Source: Paludibacter sp. 221 (GTDB lineage: Bacteria > Bacteroidota > Bacteroidia > Bacteroidales > Paludibacteraceae). From it: a stretch of 48,023 nt of DNA. Under the pieces are notes generated by a model that saw nothing but the letters and a program-made list of their open reading frames with translations, was not told the origin of the DNA and did no database searches. The position numbers and the translations under genes were made by a program. Where the stretch lies: assembly GCF_010501035.1 (NCBI RefSeq), contig NZ_QVMH01000005.1, positions 57,079 through 105,101 on the forward strand, read 5' to 3'. Positions 1 to 9,533 of the stretch are shown in pieces. The first letter of the stretch is position 1. The number at the start of each line of letters is the position of its first letter.

Positions 1-13
1 CGCCTTTCAGGCA

Positions 14-33
14 CCCTCTCCAAACGGAGAGGG
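14..33. repeat. short palindrome CCCTCTCC-AAAC-GGAGAGGG
   Basis: Perfect 8-bp arms around a 4-nt loop, followed by an A-rich tract. It resembles the CCTCC/GGAGG palindromes seen at 25-34.5 kb and could be a degenerate member of that family or the terminator of a gene left of the window. The rest of positions 34-221 is A+T-rich with no gene visible. Confidence 0.5.
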
Positions 34-221
34 AAAAAGGAAAAAAAGTTTTTGAGAGGGACTTTGAGAGTGAAAAAACGAAAGAACAATATCTGATGAA
101 TTTGATGCTTAAAATGTAATTTTGATGCGGTTGCCCTTATTTTCATTTCCGCGTGTAAACAAAATGTCCTTATTGTATGTTTATTAATTTTAAAATAACA
201 TTTATTAAAAAATCATAGAAC

Positions 222-554
222 ATGAGTATTATTCTTTACATTATCGTATCAAGCATTGCTGTTTATTTTACGGCATGGTTGCTGCCGGGTATCTCGGTCG
301 AAAGTTTTGGAACTGCTATTATTACAGCTATCGTATTAGGCGTGCTTAACGCTGTTGTAAAACCTCTTTTACAAGTATTGTCGCTTCCTATCACGGTCGT
401 AACATTAGGCTTGTTCCTGTTTGTTATTAATACGCTTATTATCCTGTTGGTAGGTTGGATAGTACCGGGATTTCATGTAGCTAACTTCTGGTGGGCGTTG
501 TTGTTTAGCGTTATCCTGAGTATTGTTATGGCAATATTAGAAAGTGTTGTGTAA
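222..554 (+). CDS. small four-helix membrane protein, phage-holin-IV-like family (YvlD type)
   Basis: A 110-residue, almost wholly hydrophobic protein with four predicted membrane segments (about residues 3-20, 28-50, 56-80 and 88-108). The pattern with an N-terminal 'WLLPGI', a central 'LGVLNAVVKPLL' and a later 'WIVPGF' fits the holin superfamily IV family (PF04020), whose chromosomal members such as B. subtilis YvlD are not phage genes. Biochemical function is unknown; envelope stress roles have been suggested for some relatives. No phage genes surround it, so a lysis role is unlikely. It stands alone, converging on crcB, with a shared hairpin terminator between them. The ATG start is the only reasonable one in frame; no Shine-Dalgarno is visible, as is normal for this phylum. 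Confidence 0.8.
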   Translation: MSIILYIIVSSIAVYFTAWLLPGISVESFGTAIITAIVLGVLNAVVKPLLQVLSLPITVVTLGLFLFVINTLIILLVGWIVPGFHVANFWWALLFSVILSIVMAILESVV

Positions 555-574
555 CGAAAATTTACAGCATACAA

Positions 575-610
575 AAAGGCTTCTGATTGTTTGGGTCAGA
601 AGTCTTTTTT
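575..610. terminator. bidirectional rho-independent terminator
   Basis: Stem AGGCTTCTGA / TCAGAAGTCT (one G-T pair) with a 9-nt loop, preceded by AAAA and followed by an eight-T run. It lies between the convergent ends of the holin-like gene and crcB and can serve both. Confidence 0.8.
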
Positions 611-618
611 TTGTGTTT

Positions 619-993
619 TTACGCGTTGAAGAGTAACATGCCCAGCCACACAAAGAATAAACTAAGGACAACGCTTGCTGCAATATAAGCAAAAGCAAGC
701 ATTGGTTGACCGGAATGAAAAAGATTGAAATTTTCGAGGGCAAAAGCAGAGAATGTAGTAAAGCCGCCACAGAATCCGGCAATAAGCAGGTGTTTTAAGT
801 CTTGGTTTACAAGCCCTTGTTTGATAAATAAGCCAAAAATTAATCCTATAAGGAAGCTGCCAATCATGTTGACTATAAAAGTGGCTAACGGGAAATGGGA
901 ATGAAAATACTTTTCGACCACCACGTTTGTCAGGTAACGAAGTATACTGCCAACTCCTCCGCCAATTCCTACCAATATAATAGCACGTATCAT
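619..993 (-). CDS. crcB: CrcB/FluC fluoride ion channel
   Basis: A 124-residue membrane protein with four helices, the usual length for the family. It exports fluoride from the cytoplasm as a dual-topology dimer. Family signatures are visible: the N-terminal GGGVGSILRY (residues 11-20), the pore asparagine in 'FIVNMIGSFLIG' (about N42), and the GGFTTFSAF break in helix 3 (76-84) carrying the phenylalanines of the fluoride track. Only one crcB copy is present here, so a homodimer is expected. The 270 bases upstream show no recognisable fluoride riboswitch (crcB motif), so regulation is unclear. It is a single-gene unit, convergent with the holin-like gene. Confidence 0.93.
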   Translation of the reverse strand: MIRAIILVGIGGGVGSILRYLTNVVVEKYFHSHFPLATFIVNMIGSFLIGLIFGLFIKQGLVNQDLKHLLIAGFCGGFTTFSAFALENFNLFHSGQPMLAFAYIAASVVLSLFFVWLGMLLFNA

Positions 994-1190
994 ATTTATT
1001 AATCCTTTTTTATTTTTCGGGGTAAAGATAATAAATCTTGTGGAACGGTTGTATGTAAAATAGTTTCAATTTCGTTGGGTAGTACCATAAATTTTGTTTG
1101 TATTGGCTGCAATATAATGAAGACAAGCACAATGCCCCGGTTTTCTATATTAAAAAGAATATAAATTGATAAATAAGCTATTGTATTAAT

Positions 1191-1244
1191 AATTTAAGGC
1201 TTTGGTAACAACAGCACTTACTGTTGTCGTCAAAGCCTTAAATT
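1191..1244 (-). terminator. long hairpin downstream of the BspA-like gene
   Basis: Outer arms AATTTAAGGCTTTG / CAAAGCCTTAAATT are perfect over 14 bp; an inner CAACAG / CTGTTG stem caps it. It lies 22 bases past the stop of the minus-strand gene and probably ends the GH89/BspA operon. The rest of 994-1190 holds nothing I can recognise. Confidence 0.7.
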
Positions 1245-1266
1245 GCCACTAATCAGCTATGAATGA

Positions 1267-3279
1267 TTACATTATGATTTTATAAGATATTCCGTTTACA
1301 GTTATAATATAAATTCCGGCAGGAAGATTTGCTGATTCGTAATCGACTTCTGTTCCCGAAAGGGTGTAAGCCCGGCATACATCACCATCATTTAAACCTT
1401 CAATTACGATTTTTCCATTCTGGCTGTAAATCCGTAGCTGTGTCGATTGTGAATTTAGAGCAGTAGTGCCACCTCCTAAGTCAACTAATATTGTTTCGCC
1501 AGACTTATTGTAAAGCGAACCGTCTTTTGATGAATAGACAGTATTTTCGGCATCAACGGTAATTTTGGCAAGATTTTTTAATCCAACCAGTGAGCCTGCT
1601 CCTTCGGATGGATTGATTTTCGTAATTGTCAGTTCCGAAAAACTTCCTGCCGCCGTTACTGCACTTGATAATTTACTGAAACCTGTACAAGCGCCTGTAG
1701 TAACTGTGAAGTTTTCGGTAACTCCTCCTGATATTATTTTTGCTGTATATTCAGTATCGTTATATGCCAGCGAAATAGCTATATTTTCCTTCGAGCCTTT
1801 CTGTATAGTTATGGCATCAGAGAAGGTGTGTTTCGTTGCTCCTCCACCATACTTATATACTATTGTACCTTTACTGTTTTCTCCTCCCGCTGTACCGTTG
1901 TTGAGCCAGAACTGGAATCCGCCTGTATAGTCATCAAGGCTTGGTGCTTCGCCTGAAGCAAAAAGAGCTGTTCCCCATTGATTAAAAGATTCACCGCCTG
2001 TATTCAGACAAGCATCTATTACCCAGATATCACTGCTCAGTACCGGATTTGTTAGTTCTACAGGAAATAGTGTTGTTGCAGGGCTCTCGGCTGATATTTC
2101 AGTATCAAGGCTTGTTACTGTAGCAGGGATATCGATTTCAGTTAATTCTGTATTACCTTCGAAAAGCTCCTTATTCAGCCATTTAACGGTGTAAGTAACA
2201 TCGTCTATCTTCACTGTACCAGGTATTGTGAGTACACCATCGCCTGATGTTACGACTTCGGTCAATGCAATATCAGTTCCGATTGCTACATAATCAAACG
2301 ACCAGTTATCTATCAGAATCGGTTCTTTTGTGTTTTGATTGTGAGCACTCAGGTCAACTAATACAGATGTACCTGCGGCGTCATACAATGATCCATTTAT
2401 TGAAGAATATACTGTATTATCTGCGTCAACCGTAATATAAGTCAGGTTAGGAGCACCGGATATACTACCTGCCGTTGTACCAAAAGCGCATCTGTTTATT
2501 TCCAGTTTGGAGAATGTTCCGGCTGCGCTGATTGCGCTTGACAGTTTGTCAAAGCCGACAAAAGCATCAGGAGGTGTGATGCTGAATTTTTCTGTTTTAT
2601 CGCCCGAACCTAATATTGCAGTAAATTTGCCTGTACGGTCGTATGTCAGGTTGATGGAAACATCATTTGTTCCTTCGGGAAGAATAACAATCTGATCGGA
2701 AAATGTATAGGTCGAACTGCTGTTTCCATATTTATACAGTATGCGTCCATTATTATTGCTTGTTCCGTTATTGAGCCAGAACTGGAAACCACCTGGGTAA
2801 TGGTCGGTGTTGGGTACTTCGCCGGATGCGAACAAGGCAGTACCCCATTGGTTGAAAGATTCGCCACCAGTATTTACCACAGCATTGATAAACCATGTAT
2901 CAGTGCTCGACACTGGTGTGGTAAGTGTAATAGGATTGTTTGCAAAAGGTTTTGACGAAGGTTCTTCGGTAGCTATTTCAGTACCCAGGCTGATAAGCGA
3001 TGAAGAAATACTAATTGTTTTAAGTGATGTGTTATCCTTAAAAAGGTCATTTTTAAGTGAAATGATTGTATAATCGACGCCGTCGATATTTACAGTAGCC
3101 GGAATAATAAGATGTTCTCCACCGGATGTGCCCACTTCGGTGAGTACAATTTCAGTTCCAACCGCAACATAGTTAAAAGACCATCCATCATTTAACTGAA
3201 TGGGAGCTGCTGAGAGACGAAGAGAAAAAGCTGTAAAAGCAAGTAATAATATACTTACAATAAGTCGATTGTTTTTCAT
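1267..3279 (-). CDS. secreted BspA-like leucine-rich-repeat protein with two nested lectin-like modules and a T9SS sorting domain
   Basis: A 670-residue secreted protein. The start was placed at MKNNRLIVS because a signal peptide (about 1-25) follows directly. The mature part is a duplication: unit 1 (about 27-320) and unit 2 (about 322-610). Each unit opens with a BspA-type leucine-rich-repeat segment ('LFKDNTSLKTI', 'LFEGNTELTEI') and closes with another ('NLTYITVDADNTVYSS', 'NLAKITVDAENTVYSS'). Between these lies a module of about 150 residues containing ESFNQWG and 'GGFQFWLNNGT', which looks like a LamG/concanavalin-type beta-sandwich. The C-terminus (about 615-670), ending 'LPAGIYIITVNGISYKIIM', is a type A T9SS sorting signal. 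It is the second gene after GH89, 78 bases away, and shares the ESFNQWG module with it. A glycan-binding role at the cell surface is inferred, not shown. Confidence 0.8.
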   Translation of the reverse strand: MKNNRLIVSILLLAFTAFSLRLSAAPIQLNDGWSFNYVAVGTEIVLTEVGTSGGEHLIIPATVNIDGVDYTIISLKNDLFKDNTSLKTISISSSLISLGTEIATEEPSSKPFANNPITLTTPVSSTDTWFINAVVNTGGESFNQWGTALFASGEVPNTDHYPGGFQFWLNNGTSNNNGRILYKYGNSSSTYTFSDQIVILPEGTNDVSINLTYDRTGKFTAILGSGDKTEKFSITPPDAFVGFDKLSSAISAAGTFSKLEINRCAFGTTAGSISGAPNLTYITVDADNTVYSSINGSLYDAAGTSVLVDLSAHNQNTKEPILIDNWSFDYVAIGTDIALTEVVTSGDGVLTIPGTVKIDDVTYTVKWLNKELFEGNTELTEIDIPATVTSLDTEISAESPATTLFPVELTNPVLSSDIWVIDACLNTGGESFNQWGTALFASGEAPSLDDYTGGFQFWLNNGTAGGENSKGTIVYKYGGGATKHTFSDAITIQKGSKENIAISLAYNDTEYTAKIISGGVTENFTVTTGACTGFSKLSSAVTAAGSFSELTITKINPSEGAGSLVGLKNLAKITVDAENTVYSSKDGSLYNKSGETILVDLGGGTTALNSQSTQLRIYSQNGKIVIEGLNDGDVCRAYTLSGTEVDYESANLPAGIYIITVNGISYKIIM

Positions 3280-3357
3280 ACTATTAGATTTTTTTAAATT
3301 CAAGTTATTATCTTCACGTGATTTTATTAAACATATATCCATAGGATAATGTGGGAA

Positions 3358-6300
3358 TTATAATATAATTTTATAAGACACATTATTGACCATCACAATA
3401 TAGATGCCGGTAGGAAGTATGGTTTCCTTATTCACTTCATAGCCCGATATGGTAAAAACTCGGCATACATCCGATGTACGCAAGCCTTCAATTGTTATTT
3501 TACCGTTTTTTCCGTACACTTTTACATCCGGAGCCTGTAAGCAGGATAGCGAATTTGTATCATCGTCCGGAATTACCGAAATACTTAAAGGATACTTGGT
3601 AGCTTTGCTGATATATGTTATAGTTGGTAATGTGTAGGGATACCAATCATAGCTCTTGTCACCAACCGATACGCGTGTCTGAACTGTACCGCTACCGTCG
3701 CTTACTACCTCGAAGCTAAATTTTGTACCGTTGGTCTGGTCAACAACAATGTTATCTATGTTAACACTGTTGTTGAGCATTATTTCACCACCCGATTTCA
3801 GGTAATACTGAAACTTATAACCATCGAAAGCATTGTTCCCCTCGGTAAAAAGCGACGACCCCCATTGGTTAAACGACTCGCCAAATACAGTTATTTCAGC
3901 GTCTATTCTCCATTTGTCGGAAGTAGAAAGCGGCGGGTCGAAAGTGGTATAATTTTCTCCTGCCGGAAGTACAGTAGTTTCGCCTTTTTCCTCAAAGTTT
4001 GCCGTAAGTGTGACCGACTCTTTTTCGTAATAGCTGAACGGATTCTCTGTGCTTAAAATAGTTCCACTCTCATTAGTCCAGTTTTTAAAAGCATAGCCGA
4101 TTTTACGGGTGGCTCTTACTACAACTATATCTGTAGTGGTTACTGTATTGCCTGTTTGTCCGTCAATAGCCACGGTTCCTTTTTTTTCATCGTCAACCGC
4201 TACCGTAATAGTACGCGGCGAAGTAATTTCATCCATTACAAGCAATGAACTGCTGAAACGGAGCCCGCAAAGCGCAGTTGTTCCAAAATCAATACTCCCT
4301 CCGGCAATATCGGTATAGAGCAGTAAATCTTTTCTTCCCTTCTGTGCATTAGCAGGAATATTGATTGTAAAAAGCGCAGTGCTTCCATTTACAACCGGAG
4401 AAAATTTTTCATTTTCGCTGTAACTCCCGTCACCGTTGAAGTCAATATATACCTTCATTAGCGGTTGCGCCAATAAGTTTACTTTCAGTGTTTTGCTACG
4501 GTAGGCATTTACCTGATATGCCACATCGGAGGTAAAATCGGCCGTGTTTTCTACAGGAAGCAAGATTGTAGTGCTGTTTGCTCCTTCAATCATTAGCTCG
4601 GCATAATACTTACCAAACACTTCTGCTGCCGTTTCAAGCGGATCGCTTTGCGATACGAAAGGATATGGCTCGGTAGTGGTTGGAGTAGTAGCCCATTCAT
4701 ATTCCATATTAAAAAATTCGGTTGAGTTTGGAGTTGAAGTACCCGCTTTGATACGGTCAAAATAGAGTTTCCAGCGTTTGTAGTAATAATCTTTCAACAA
4801 TCCTCCCCATTCGCGGTTTGAGTAGTCATGCAATCCGCTGCTGTTGGCAGATGCCAACGGCCCCCATGTGCTTACCTGCAAACGTGCATTTTTTTCATAC
4901 AGGTCTTTTTCTGCCTGTGTAGTTCCCAGGCTGCGGGCATCGTTTATCCATCTGCCAAGCATGAAATCAGGAATTGTATTCATCAGTTTATCCTGATCAA
5001 TGATTACCTCAAGAAAACGATCCATCAAAGCATTGCGCAATTTAGTATTGCCATCCGTATTAGCTTTTTTAATGCGTTTCAATAATCCGTTGGCATAGTC
5101 GGCAAGCGTCTGGCGTACAGCGTCAACCACATCATACTCGTAATTGGAGCCCGACAGCACATCTTTTTGAGATAATAACAGATAAGCTGCTTCGCGTACA
5201 TCATCCACGTTGTAATAAATAGCGGAAGTTGACCAGGTAGATACGCTACCGGCATCTAATGAGGGACGAGCGCACAGCAAAGATTCTGATACTCCCTGCT
5301 GACCTGTTGTACATTTATAAATGCTGTTCATAAGCAGCTGCCATGCCTCTTCTGTTTTATCATTCTGAGCACCATAGCGTGCCTTGGCATAACCTTTAAT
5401 CCATTCGTCAGCCGGAGTTTTGGTATTGCGCCATGCCAACTCATAAACCGACTCGTACAACACGGGGTTATTTTCGCTGCCTTCCATTGTAGTACCAATT
5501 CCAAGCATTGTTTCAGGAAACTGCGCTTTGGCTTCGTAAAACTCGTCAATTGTTTTTTCAATACGCCCGTGCAAGCCGGTACGGCCTCCGAAGTTGCTCA
5601 ACATACAGAATACGAACTGATGTTTGTCGCCGTCTGATTGTTTGTAGCTGTTTCCCCATCGTTTCACACCATCAGAGAACAAATCGAGTACAATAAGAGT
5701 ACCCGGCTCAAGTGCATCCAAAGCCTGTTGACGGGGATTTTCATTCCACGACTGCAATACCCATTGAGGGGTAACTGCATTGCCGCTGTAATTCTTCATC
5801 GCATTGTATATTGCTTTATATGCAGCGTCAAGATTTACACCGCTCACATTGCCACCCTCATGAAAAGGGTCCATGCTATAATAACGCGAAGTGCCATACA
5901 GGGTACGCATTTCATCATAATAATACTGAGCCATTTCGTTGAAATTAGCGTCGGTAGGCAACAAAAATCCGGGACGCTGAAAACTGCACCACGTTCCGGG
6001 GTTTGAAATGTTCCAGCCTTTTTTCGTAGCGATATTACTTGGTACCATACCCGAATATCCTGCAAAGACAGGCTCAATATTCAACTCCCGCATGCGCGCT
6101 ACTATTTTTTTCTGTAATGCCTCCTGTTGGTCATACCAACTGTCGGGGTTTGGTCCTCCCCAACCTTCAAGATTATTCATCAGAAACCACGCCTGAAAAC
6201 CCGAGCCGGCAATAAACTCGTTGGCCTCAGTTTTGGAATACCCCAGCTTGTTTACCAGTACATTACGCCATACAACTTCTGTTCCGGTAAGTGCCAATGG

Positions 6301-6765
6301 CATATTTATACCATGCATTGCCATCCAGTCGATTTCTTTCTCCCATCGTTCCCAATCCCAAAATGCCATTGTATAGGAGTAAGTACAATAATTAAGATAA
6401 TAACGGTATTTGAGCGAAGTAGACCGTGTCTCGGCTGTTGCTGGTACCGGAAGTGTAACAGCGCTCAGGTCGGTAGTCAGATTATTCCATGTCAGCAACA
6501 CATTTGCATTATATTTCAGATACCAGTGTATTCCTGTTGCCACGGATAAATAACTGTCGCCAATGATTTTTGGTTTTCCGCTTTCGGAGGTAATCGTAAA
6601 ATACTCTTTCGAATCAGCTGATGGTTCTATCGAAGTCAAAATCCGTTCGGAAGTACCTGCACCACCTATGCGGTTCAGTAAGTCTTCGGCAGGAGTAGTA
6701 GCCGCATTCATGCAAAATGCGGTCAACATAAAAAATGTAATTAATAAAAGATAGTTTTTTTTCAT
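3358..6765 (-). CDS. GH89 alpha-N-acetylglucosaminidase, secreted, multidomain
   Basis: An 1135-residue enzyme of the NAGLU family, which removes terminal alpha-linked N-acetylglucosamine (heparan sulfate ends, mucin caps). Start at MKKNYLLL, which begins a signal peptide. Order: NAGLU N-terminal domain (about 22-110), TIM barrel with 'FWDWERWEKEIDWMAMHGIN', helical C-terminal catalytic part to about 730. The likely catalytic pair is E303 (in MDPFHEGG) and E428 (in TTMEGSENN); their spacing of 125 is close to the 130 of human NAGLU (E316/E446). After that come a beta-rich accessory region, an InlB-type repeat ('GYAFKNWTNESGTILS'), the ESFNQWG lectin-like module also found in the next gene, and a type A T9SS sorting domain ending 'GIYIVMVNNVSYKIIL'. 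It is probably exported and anchored at the cell surface. First gene of a two-gene operon. Confidence 0.92.
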   Translation of the reverse strand: MKKNYLLLITFFMLTAFCMNAATTPAEDLLNRIGGAGTSERILTSIEPSADSKEYFTITSESGKPKIIGDSYLSVATGIHWYLKYNANVLLTWNNLTTDLSAVTLPVPATAETRSTSLKYRYYLNYCTYSYTMAFWDWERWEKEIDWMAMHGINMPLALTGTEVVWRNVLVNKLGYSKTEANEFIAGSGFQAWFLMNNLEGWGGPNPDSWYDQQEALQKKIVARMRELNIEPVFAGYSGMVPSNIATKKGWNISNPGTWCSFQRPGFLLPTDANFNEMAQYYYDEMRTLYGTSRYYSMDPFHEGGNVSGVNLDAAYKAIYNAMKNYSGNAVTPQWVLQSWNENPRQQALDALEPGTLIVLDLFSDGVKRWGNSYKQSDGDKHQFVFCMLSNFGGRTGLHGRIEKTIDEFYEAKAQFPETMLGIGTTMEGSENNPVLYESVYELAWRNTKTPADEWIKGYAKARYGAQNDKTEEAWQLLMNSIYKCTTGQQGVSESLLCARPSLDAGSVSTWSTSAIYYNVDDVREAAYLLLSQKDVLSGSNYEYDVVDAVRQTLADYANGLLKRIKKANTDGNTKLRNALMDRFLEVIIDQDKLMNTIPDFMLGRWINDARSLGTTQAEKDLYEKNARLQVSTWGPLASANSSGLHDYSNREWGGLLKDYYYKRWKLYFDRIKAGTSTPNSTEFFNMEYEWATTPTTTEPYPFVSQSDPLETAAEVFGKYYAELMIEGANSTTILLPVENTADFTSDVAYQVNAYRSKTLKVNLLAQPLMKVYIDFNGDGSYSENEKFSPVVNGSTALFTINIPANAQKGRKDLLLYTDIAGGSIDFGTTALCGLRFSSSLLVMDEITSPRTITVAVDDEKKGTVAIDGQTGNTVTTTDIVVVRATRKIGYAFKNWTNESGTILSTENPFSYYEKESVTLTANFEEKGETTVLPAGENYTTFDPPLSTSDKWRIDAEITVFGESFNQWGSSLFTEGNNAFDGYKFQYYLKSGGEIMLNNSVNIDNIVVDQTNGTKFSFEVVSDGSGTVQTRVSVGDKSYDWYPYTLPTITYISKATKYPLSISVIPDDDTNSLSCLQAPDVKVYGKNGKITIEGLRTSDVCRVFTISGYEVNKETILPTGIYIVMVNNVSYKIIL

Positions 6766-6842
6766 TTCGTCATGATATTTTTTGGTAATAATAAGCAGAT
6801 GGAAATGGAGCATATTTACGGCGAATTTCCACACTTTTGAAA

Positions 6843-6850
6843 CAAAGTTA
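6843..6850 (-). promoter_or_regulatory. putative -7 box for the GH89 operon
   Basis: TAACTTTG on the minus strand matches the Bacteroidota -7 consensus TAnnTTTG and lies about 80 bases before the GH89 start. No convincing -33 TTTG was found. The rest of the 6766-7164 gap is very A+T-rich, with no gene seen; it separates two divergent units. A further TATTTTTG at 7129-7136 is the best candidate for the topB -7 box. Confidence 0.45.
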
Positions 6851-7164
6851 AAAATGAAATAATAAAAAATGAAGTGATGGGAGATAAAATATAAATCAGT
6901 TGGACTATAATTGTTTGTTTATCAGCTAAAAAGATAAAATTTATGAGTAAAAAAAGTAAATAGATTTCAATTCTCAATAGCGTATTTAGAATGAAAATTG
7001 AAGCAAAATAGTAAATGTTGTTATTTAAGTGTTTGTGCAATTACAGCTTAATAGAATCTTTCTTATTTTTCAATATCTATTTTGGAGCGAACAGTGTGAA
7101 TAGTGAAAATTCTTTGTAAATAAATGCCTATTTTTGTACTTTGTTTTTTAGAATACAAAAGGAG

Positions 7165-9093
7165 ATGATAGTTTGCATAGCAGAAAAACCGAGCGTAGCA
7201 CGTGACATAGCAGAGATACTTGGAGCTAAAGCCCGAAAAGATGGTTACATCGAAGGGAATGGCTATCAGGTAACTTGGACATTCGGGCACTTATGTGGTT
7301 TGCTCGAGCCGCACGATTATGCGCCTGAGTGGAAACCTTGGGCTTTGAGCCGACTGCCCATGATTCCGCAGCGTTTCGGAATTAAAGTGATGGATGATAA
7401 AGGAATACAAAAGCAGTTTCAGGTAATTGAGAAACTTGTACAAAGTGCTGATGAAGTAATAAACTGTGGTGACGCAGGGCAGGAGGGGGAGCTTATACAA
7501 CGCTGGGTGCTTCAAAAAGCACTTTGCAAATGCCCTGTGAAGCGTTTGTGGATTTCGTCGTTGACAGAAGATGCTATCCGCGAAGGCTTTGCCAAATTGA
7601 AAAAACAAGATGAATATCAACGCTTGTATGAGGCGGGCTTGTCGCGGGCTATAGGCGATTGGCTGTTGGGTATGAATGCTACGCGCCTGTACACTCTGAA
7701 ATATGGTAAGAACAAACAGGTACTCTCTATTGGTCGGGTTCAGACACCTACGTTGGCTTTGATTGTCAACCGCCAGTTGGAAATAGAGAATTTTAAACCG
7801 GAGGCTTACTGGGAGTTGAAAACCGTTTATAGGGATACTGTTTTTTCTGCAACAAAGGGACGGTTTTCGAGTGTGGAGGAGGGAACCGAATTTCTTCGGA
7901 AGGTAAAAGAAGCACCTTTTACAGTAACGGATACATCGGTGAAAAAGGGAACTGAATCGGCTCCCCGTTTATTCGACCTGACTTCGTTACAAGTAGAGTG
8001 TAATAAAAAATTCGGCTATTCGGCCGACGATACATTGAAGATAATCCAAAGTTTATACGAAAAGAAAATCACCACCTATCCCCGTGTAGATACCACTTAT
8101 CTTAGTGATGATATGTACCCAAAAGTTCCGAATATACTGAAGGGACTGAAAGATTATGAATTACTGACAAAACCTTTGCTTGAAACCAAGCTGCCTAAAA
8201 CTAAGAAGGTTTTTGATAATAAGAAAGTTACCGACCACCACGCTATTATTCCTACCGGGATGAATCCATCGGGCTTGACCGATACGGAAAAGCGTGTGTT
8301 CGATTTGGTTGCAAGGCGTTTTATTGCAAATTTTTATCCGGAATGTAAAATATCGACTACGACGGTTTTAGGCGAGGCAGGCGAGGTTGAGTTTAAAGTT
8401 ACCGGAAAGCAGATATTAGAGGCGGGTTGGCGTATTGTTTTTGATAAAGCGAAAGAAGAAGATGAAAACAATAAGGAGGCCGACGAGGATAAAACATTGC
8501 CATTGTTTGAAAAAGGTGAAAGTGGCCCTCATGACCCTGATTTAGCTGAAAAATGGACATCACCTCCCAAGCCCTATACAGAAGCTACTTTGCTCAGGGC
8601 TATGGAGACGGCAGGTAAGTTGGTGGATAATGAGGAGCTACGCGATGCCCTTAAGGAGAATGGTATAGGACGGCCCTCGACACGGGCGGCTATTATCGAG
8701 ACTCTTTTTAAGCGTGGCTATATCCGAAAGGAAAGAAAAAACCTGATAGCAACGCAAACGGGGGTTGAGCTTATCCAGACTATTCAGGAGGATTTGCTAA
8801 AGTCGGCAGAGTTGACCGGAATGTGGGAAAAGAAACTTCGCCAGATTGAAAGCGGTGAATATCAGGCTAAAGATTTTTTGGACGAACTGAAAGATATGGT
8901 GTGCAAGGTTGTGCTCAATGTAAAAAGCGATAACCGGACAATTGATGAAATAATGAGTTTGGCAAAACAAGAAAAAGACCCGATAGTAGGTACTGTATGC
9001 CCTCTTTGCGGAAAAGGTACACTGCTGAAAGGAAAAACTGCTTATGGGTGCAGCCAATGGAAAAGTGGCTGTGAGTACAGAAAACCGTTTTGA
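7165..9093 (+). CDS. topB: DNA topoisomerase III (type IA)
   Basis: A 642-residue type IA topoisomerase that relaxes and decatenates DNA through a 5'-phosphotyrosine intermediate. It starts with the conserved MIVCIAEKPSVARDIAEIL Toprim segment; the ATG at 7165 is preferred over a longer TTG start because family members begin here. The acidic Toprim motif 'CGDAGQEGELI', the 'SIGRVQTPTLALIVNR' helix and the catalytic tyrosine Y305 in ITTYPRVDT are present. The 'KENGIGRPSTRAAIIETL' motif lies towards the C-terminus. The protein ends in a four-cysteine zinc ribbon (CPLCGKG ... GCSQWKSGCEYRKPF), typical of Bacteroidota TopB. Chromosomal housekeeping and conjugative-element copies both exist in this phylum; nothing nearby suggests a conjugative element. 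Confidence 0.95.
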   Translation: MIVCIAEKPSVARDIAEILGAKARKDGYIEGNGYQVTWTFGHLCGLLEPHDYAPEWKPWALSRLPMIPQRFGIKVMDDKGIQKQFQVIEKLVQSADEVINCGDAGQEGELIQRWVLQKALCKCPVKRLWISSLTEDAIREGFAKLKKQDEYQRLYEAGLSRAIGDWLLGMNATRLYTLKYGKNKQVLSIGRVQTPTLALIVNRQLEIENFKPEAYWELKTVYRDTVFSATKGRFSSVEEGTEFLRKVKEAPFTVTDTSVKKGTESAPRLFDLTSLQVECNKKFGYSADDTLKIIQSLYEKKITTYPRVDTTYLSDDMYPKVPNILKGLKDYELLTKPLLETKLPKTKKVFDNKKVTDHHAIIPTGMNPSGLTDTEKRVFDLVARRFIANFYPECKISTTTVLGEAGEVEFKVTGKQILEAGWRIVFDKAKEEDENNKEADEDKTLPLFEKGESGPHDPDLAEKWTSPPKPYTEATLLRAMETAGKLVDNEELRDALKENGIGRPSTRAAIIETLFKRGYIRKERKNLIATQTGVELIQTIQEDLLKSAELTGMWEKKLRQIESGEYQAKDFLDELKDMVCKVVLNVKSDNRTIDEIMSLAKQEKDPIVGTVCPLCGKGTLLKGKTAYGCSQWKSGCEYRKPF

Positions 9094-9124
9094 AATAAGT
9101 AGGGTTGCTAAAAAGAATTTGAAT

Positions 9125-9496
9125 ATGCAAGAAGGAAAAATAACAAAGGAGTTTATAGTAACAGAAGCAGATACAGCCGCAAAATTGGGTTCGGGCACTT
9201 TAGCTGTTTTGGCAACTCCAATGCTGGTGGCTTTTATGGAAAACACGGCTATGCAGTTAGTTGCTGACTTGGGCGAAGGTGAATCGAGTGTAGGAACAAT
9301 GATTAACGTTCAGCACCTAAAGGCCAGCGCAGTGGGCGAAAATATACGCTGTACGGCAGAAATAACCAATAGGGAAGGACGTAAGTATAACTTCGGTATC
9401 GAAGCGGTAGATAGCTCAGGCGAGGTGATAGGCAAGGCAACACATGAGCGGTTTGTTGTAAATGTGGAGCGGTTTATGGGGAAACTGAATAAATAA
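9125..9496 (+). CDS. hot-dog thioesterase of the FlK-like family
   Basis: A 123-residue single-domain hot-dog protein. It resembles the thioesterase family named after fluoroacetyl-CoA thioesterase FlK. The three positions used for catalysis in FlK (Thr, Glu, His) seem to be matched by the T of 'LATPML', the E of 'AFMENTAM' and the H of 'INVQHL'. The 'GEGESSVGT' loop is also family-like. Most bacterial relatives are general short-chain acyl-CoA thioesterases of unknown substrate, so no fluoroacetate role is claimed. The start at MQEGKITKEF was chosen because upstream codons overlap the end of topB and have no family similarity. It follows topB by 31 bases and is probably co-transcribed with it. 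Confidence 0.8.
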   Translation: MQEGKITKEFIVTEADTAAKLGSGTLAVLATPMLVAFMENTAMQLVADLGEGESSVGTMINVQHLKASAVGENIRCTAEITNREGRKYNFGIEAVDSSGEVIGKATHERFVVNVERFMGKLNK

Positions 9497-9533
9497 ATTT
9501 TCTTGGTGTAAACATTTATGTTTTTAGTCTGTC

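Noticed and set aside
222-554. Prophage remnant suggested by the holin-like gene
   Set aside because: No other phage gene is nearby, and this family is mostly chromosomal and non-lytic.
994-1266. Fluoride riboswitch upstream of crcB
   Set aside because: The characteristic conserved stem and pseudoknot words were not found.
619-9496. Fluoride/fluoroacetate detoxification pair (crcB plus FlK-like thioesterase)
   Set aside because: The genes are about 8 kb apart, on different strands and in different units. FlK-like proteins are mostly general thioesterases.
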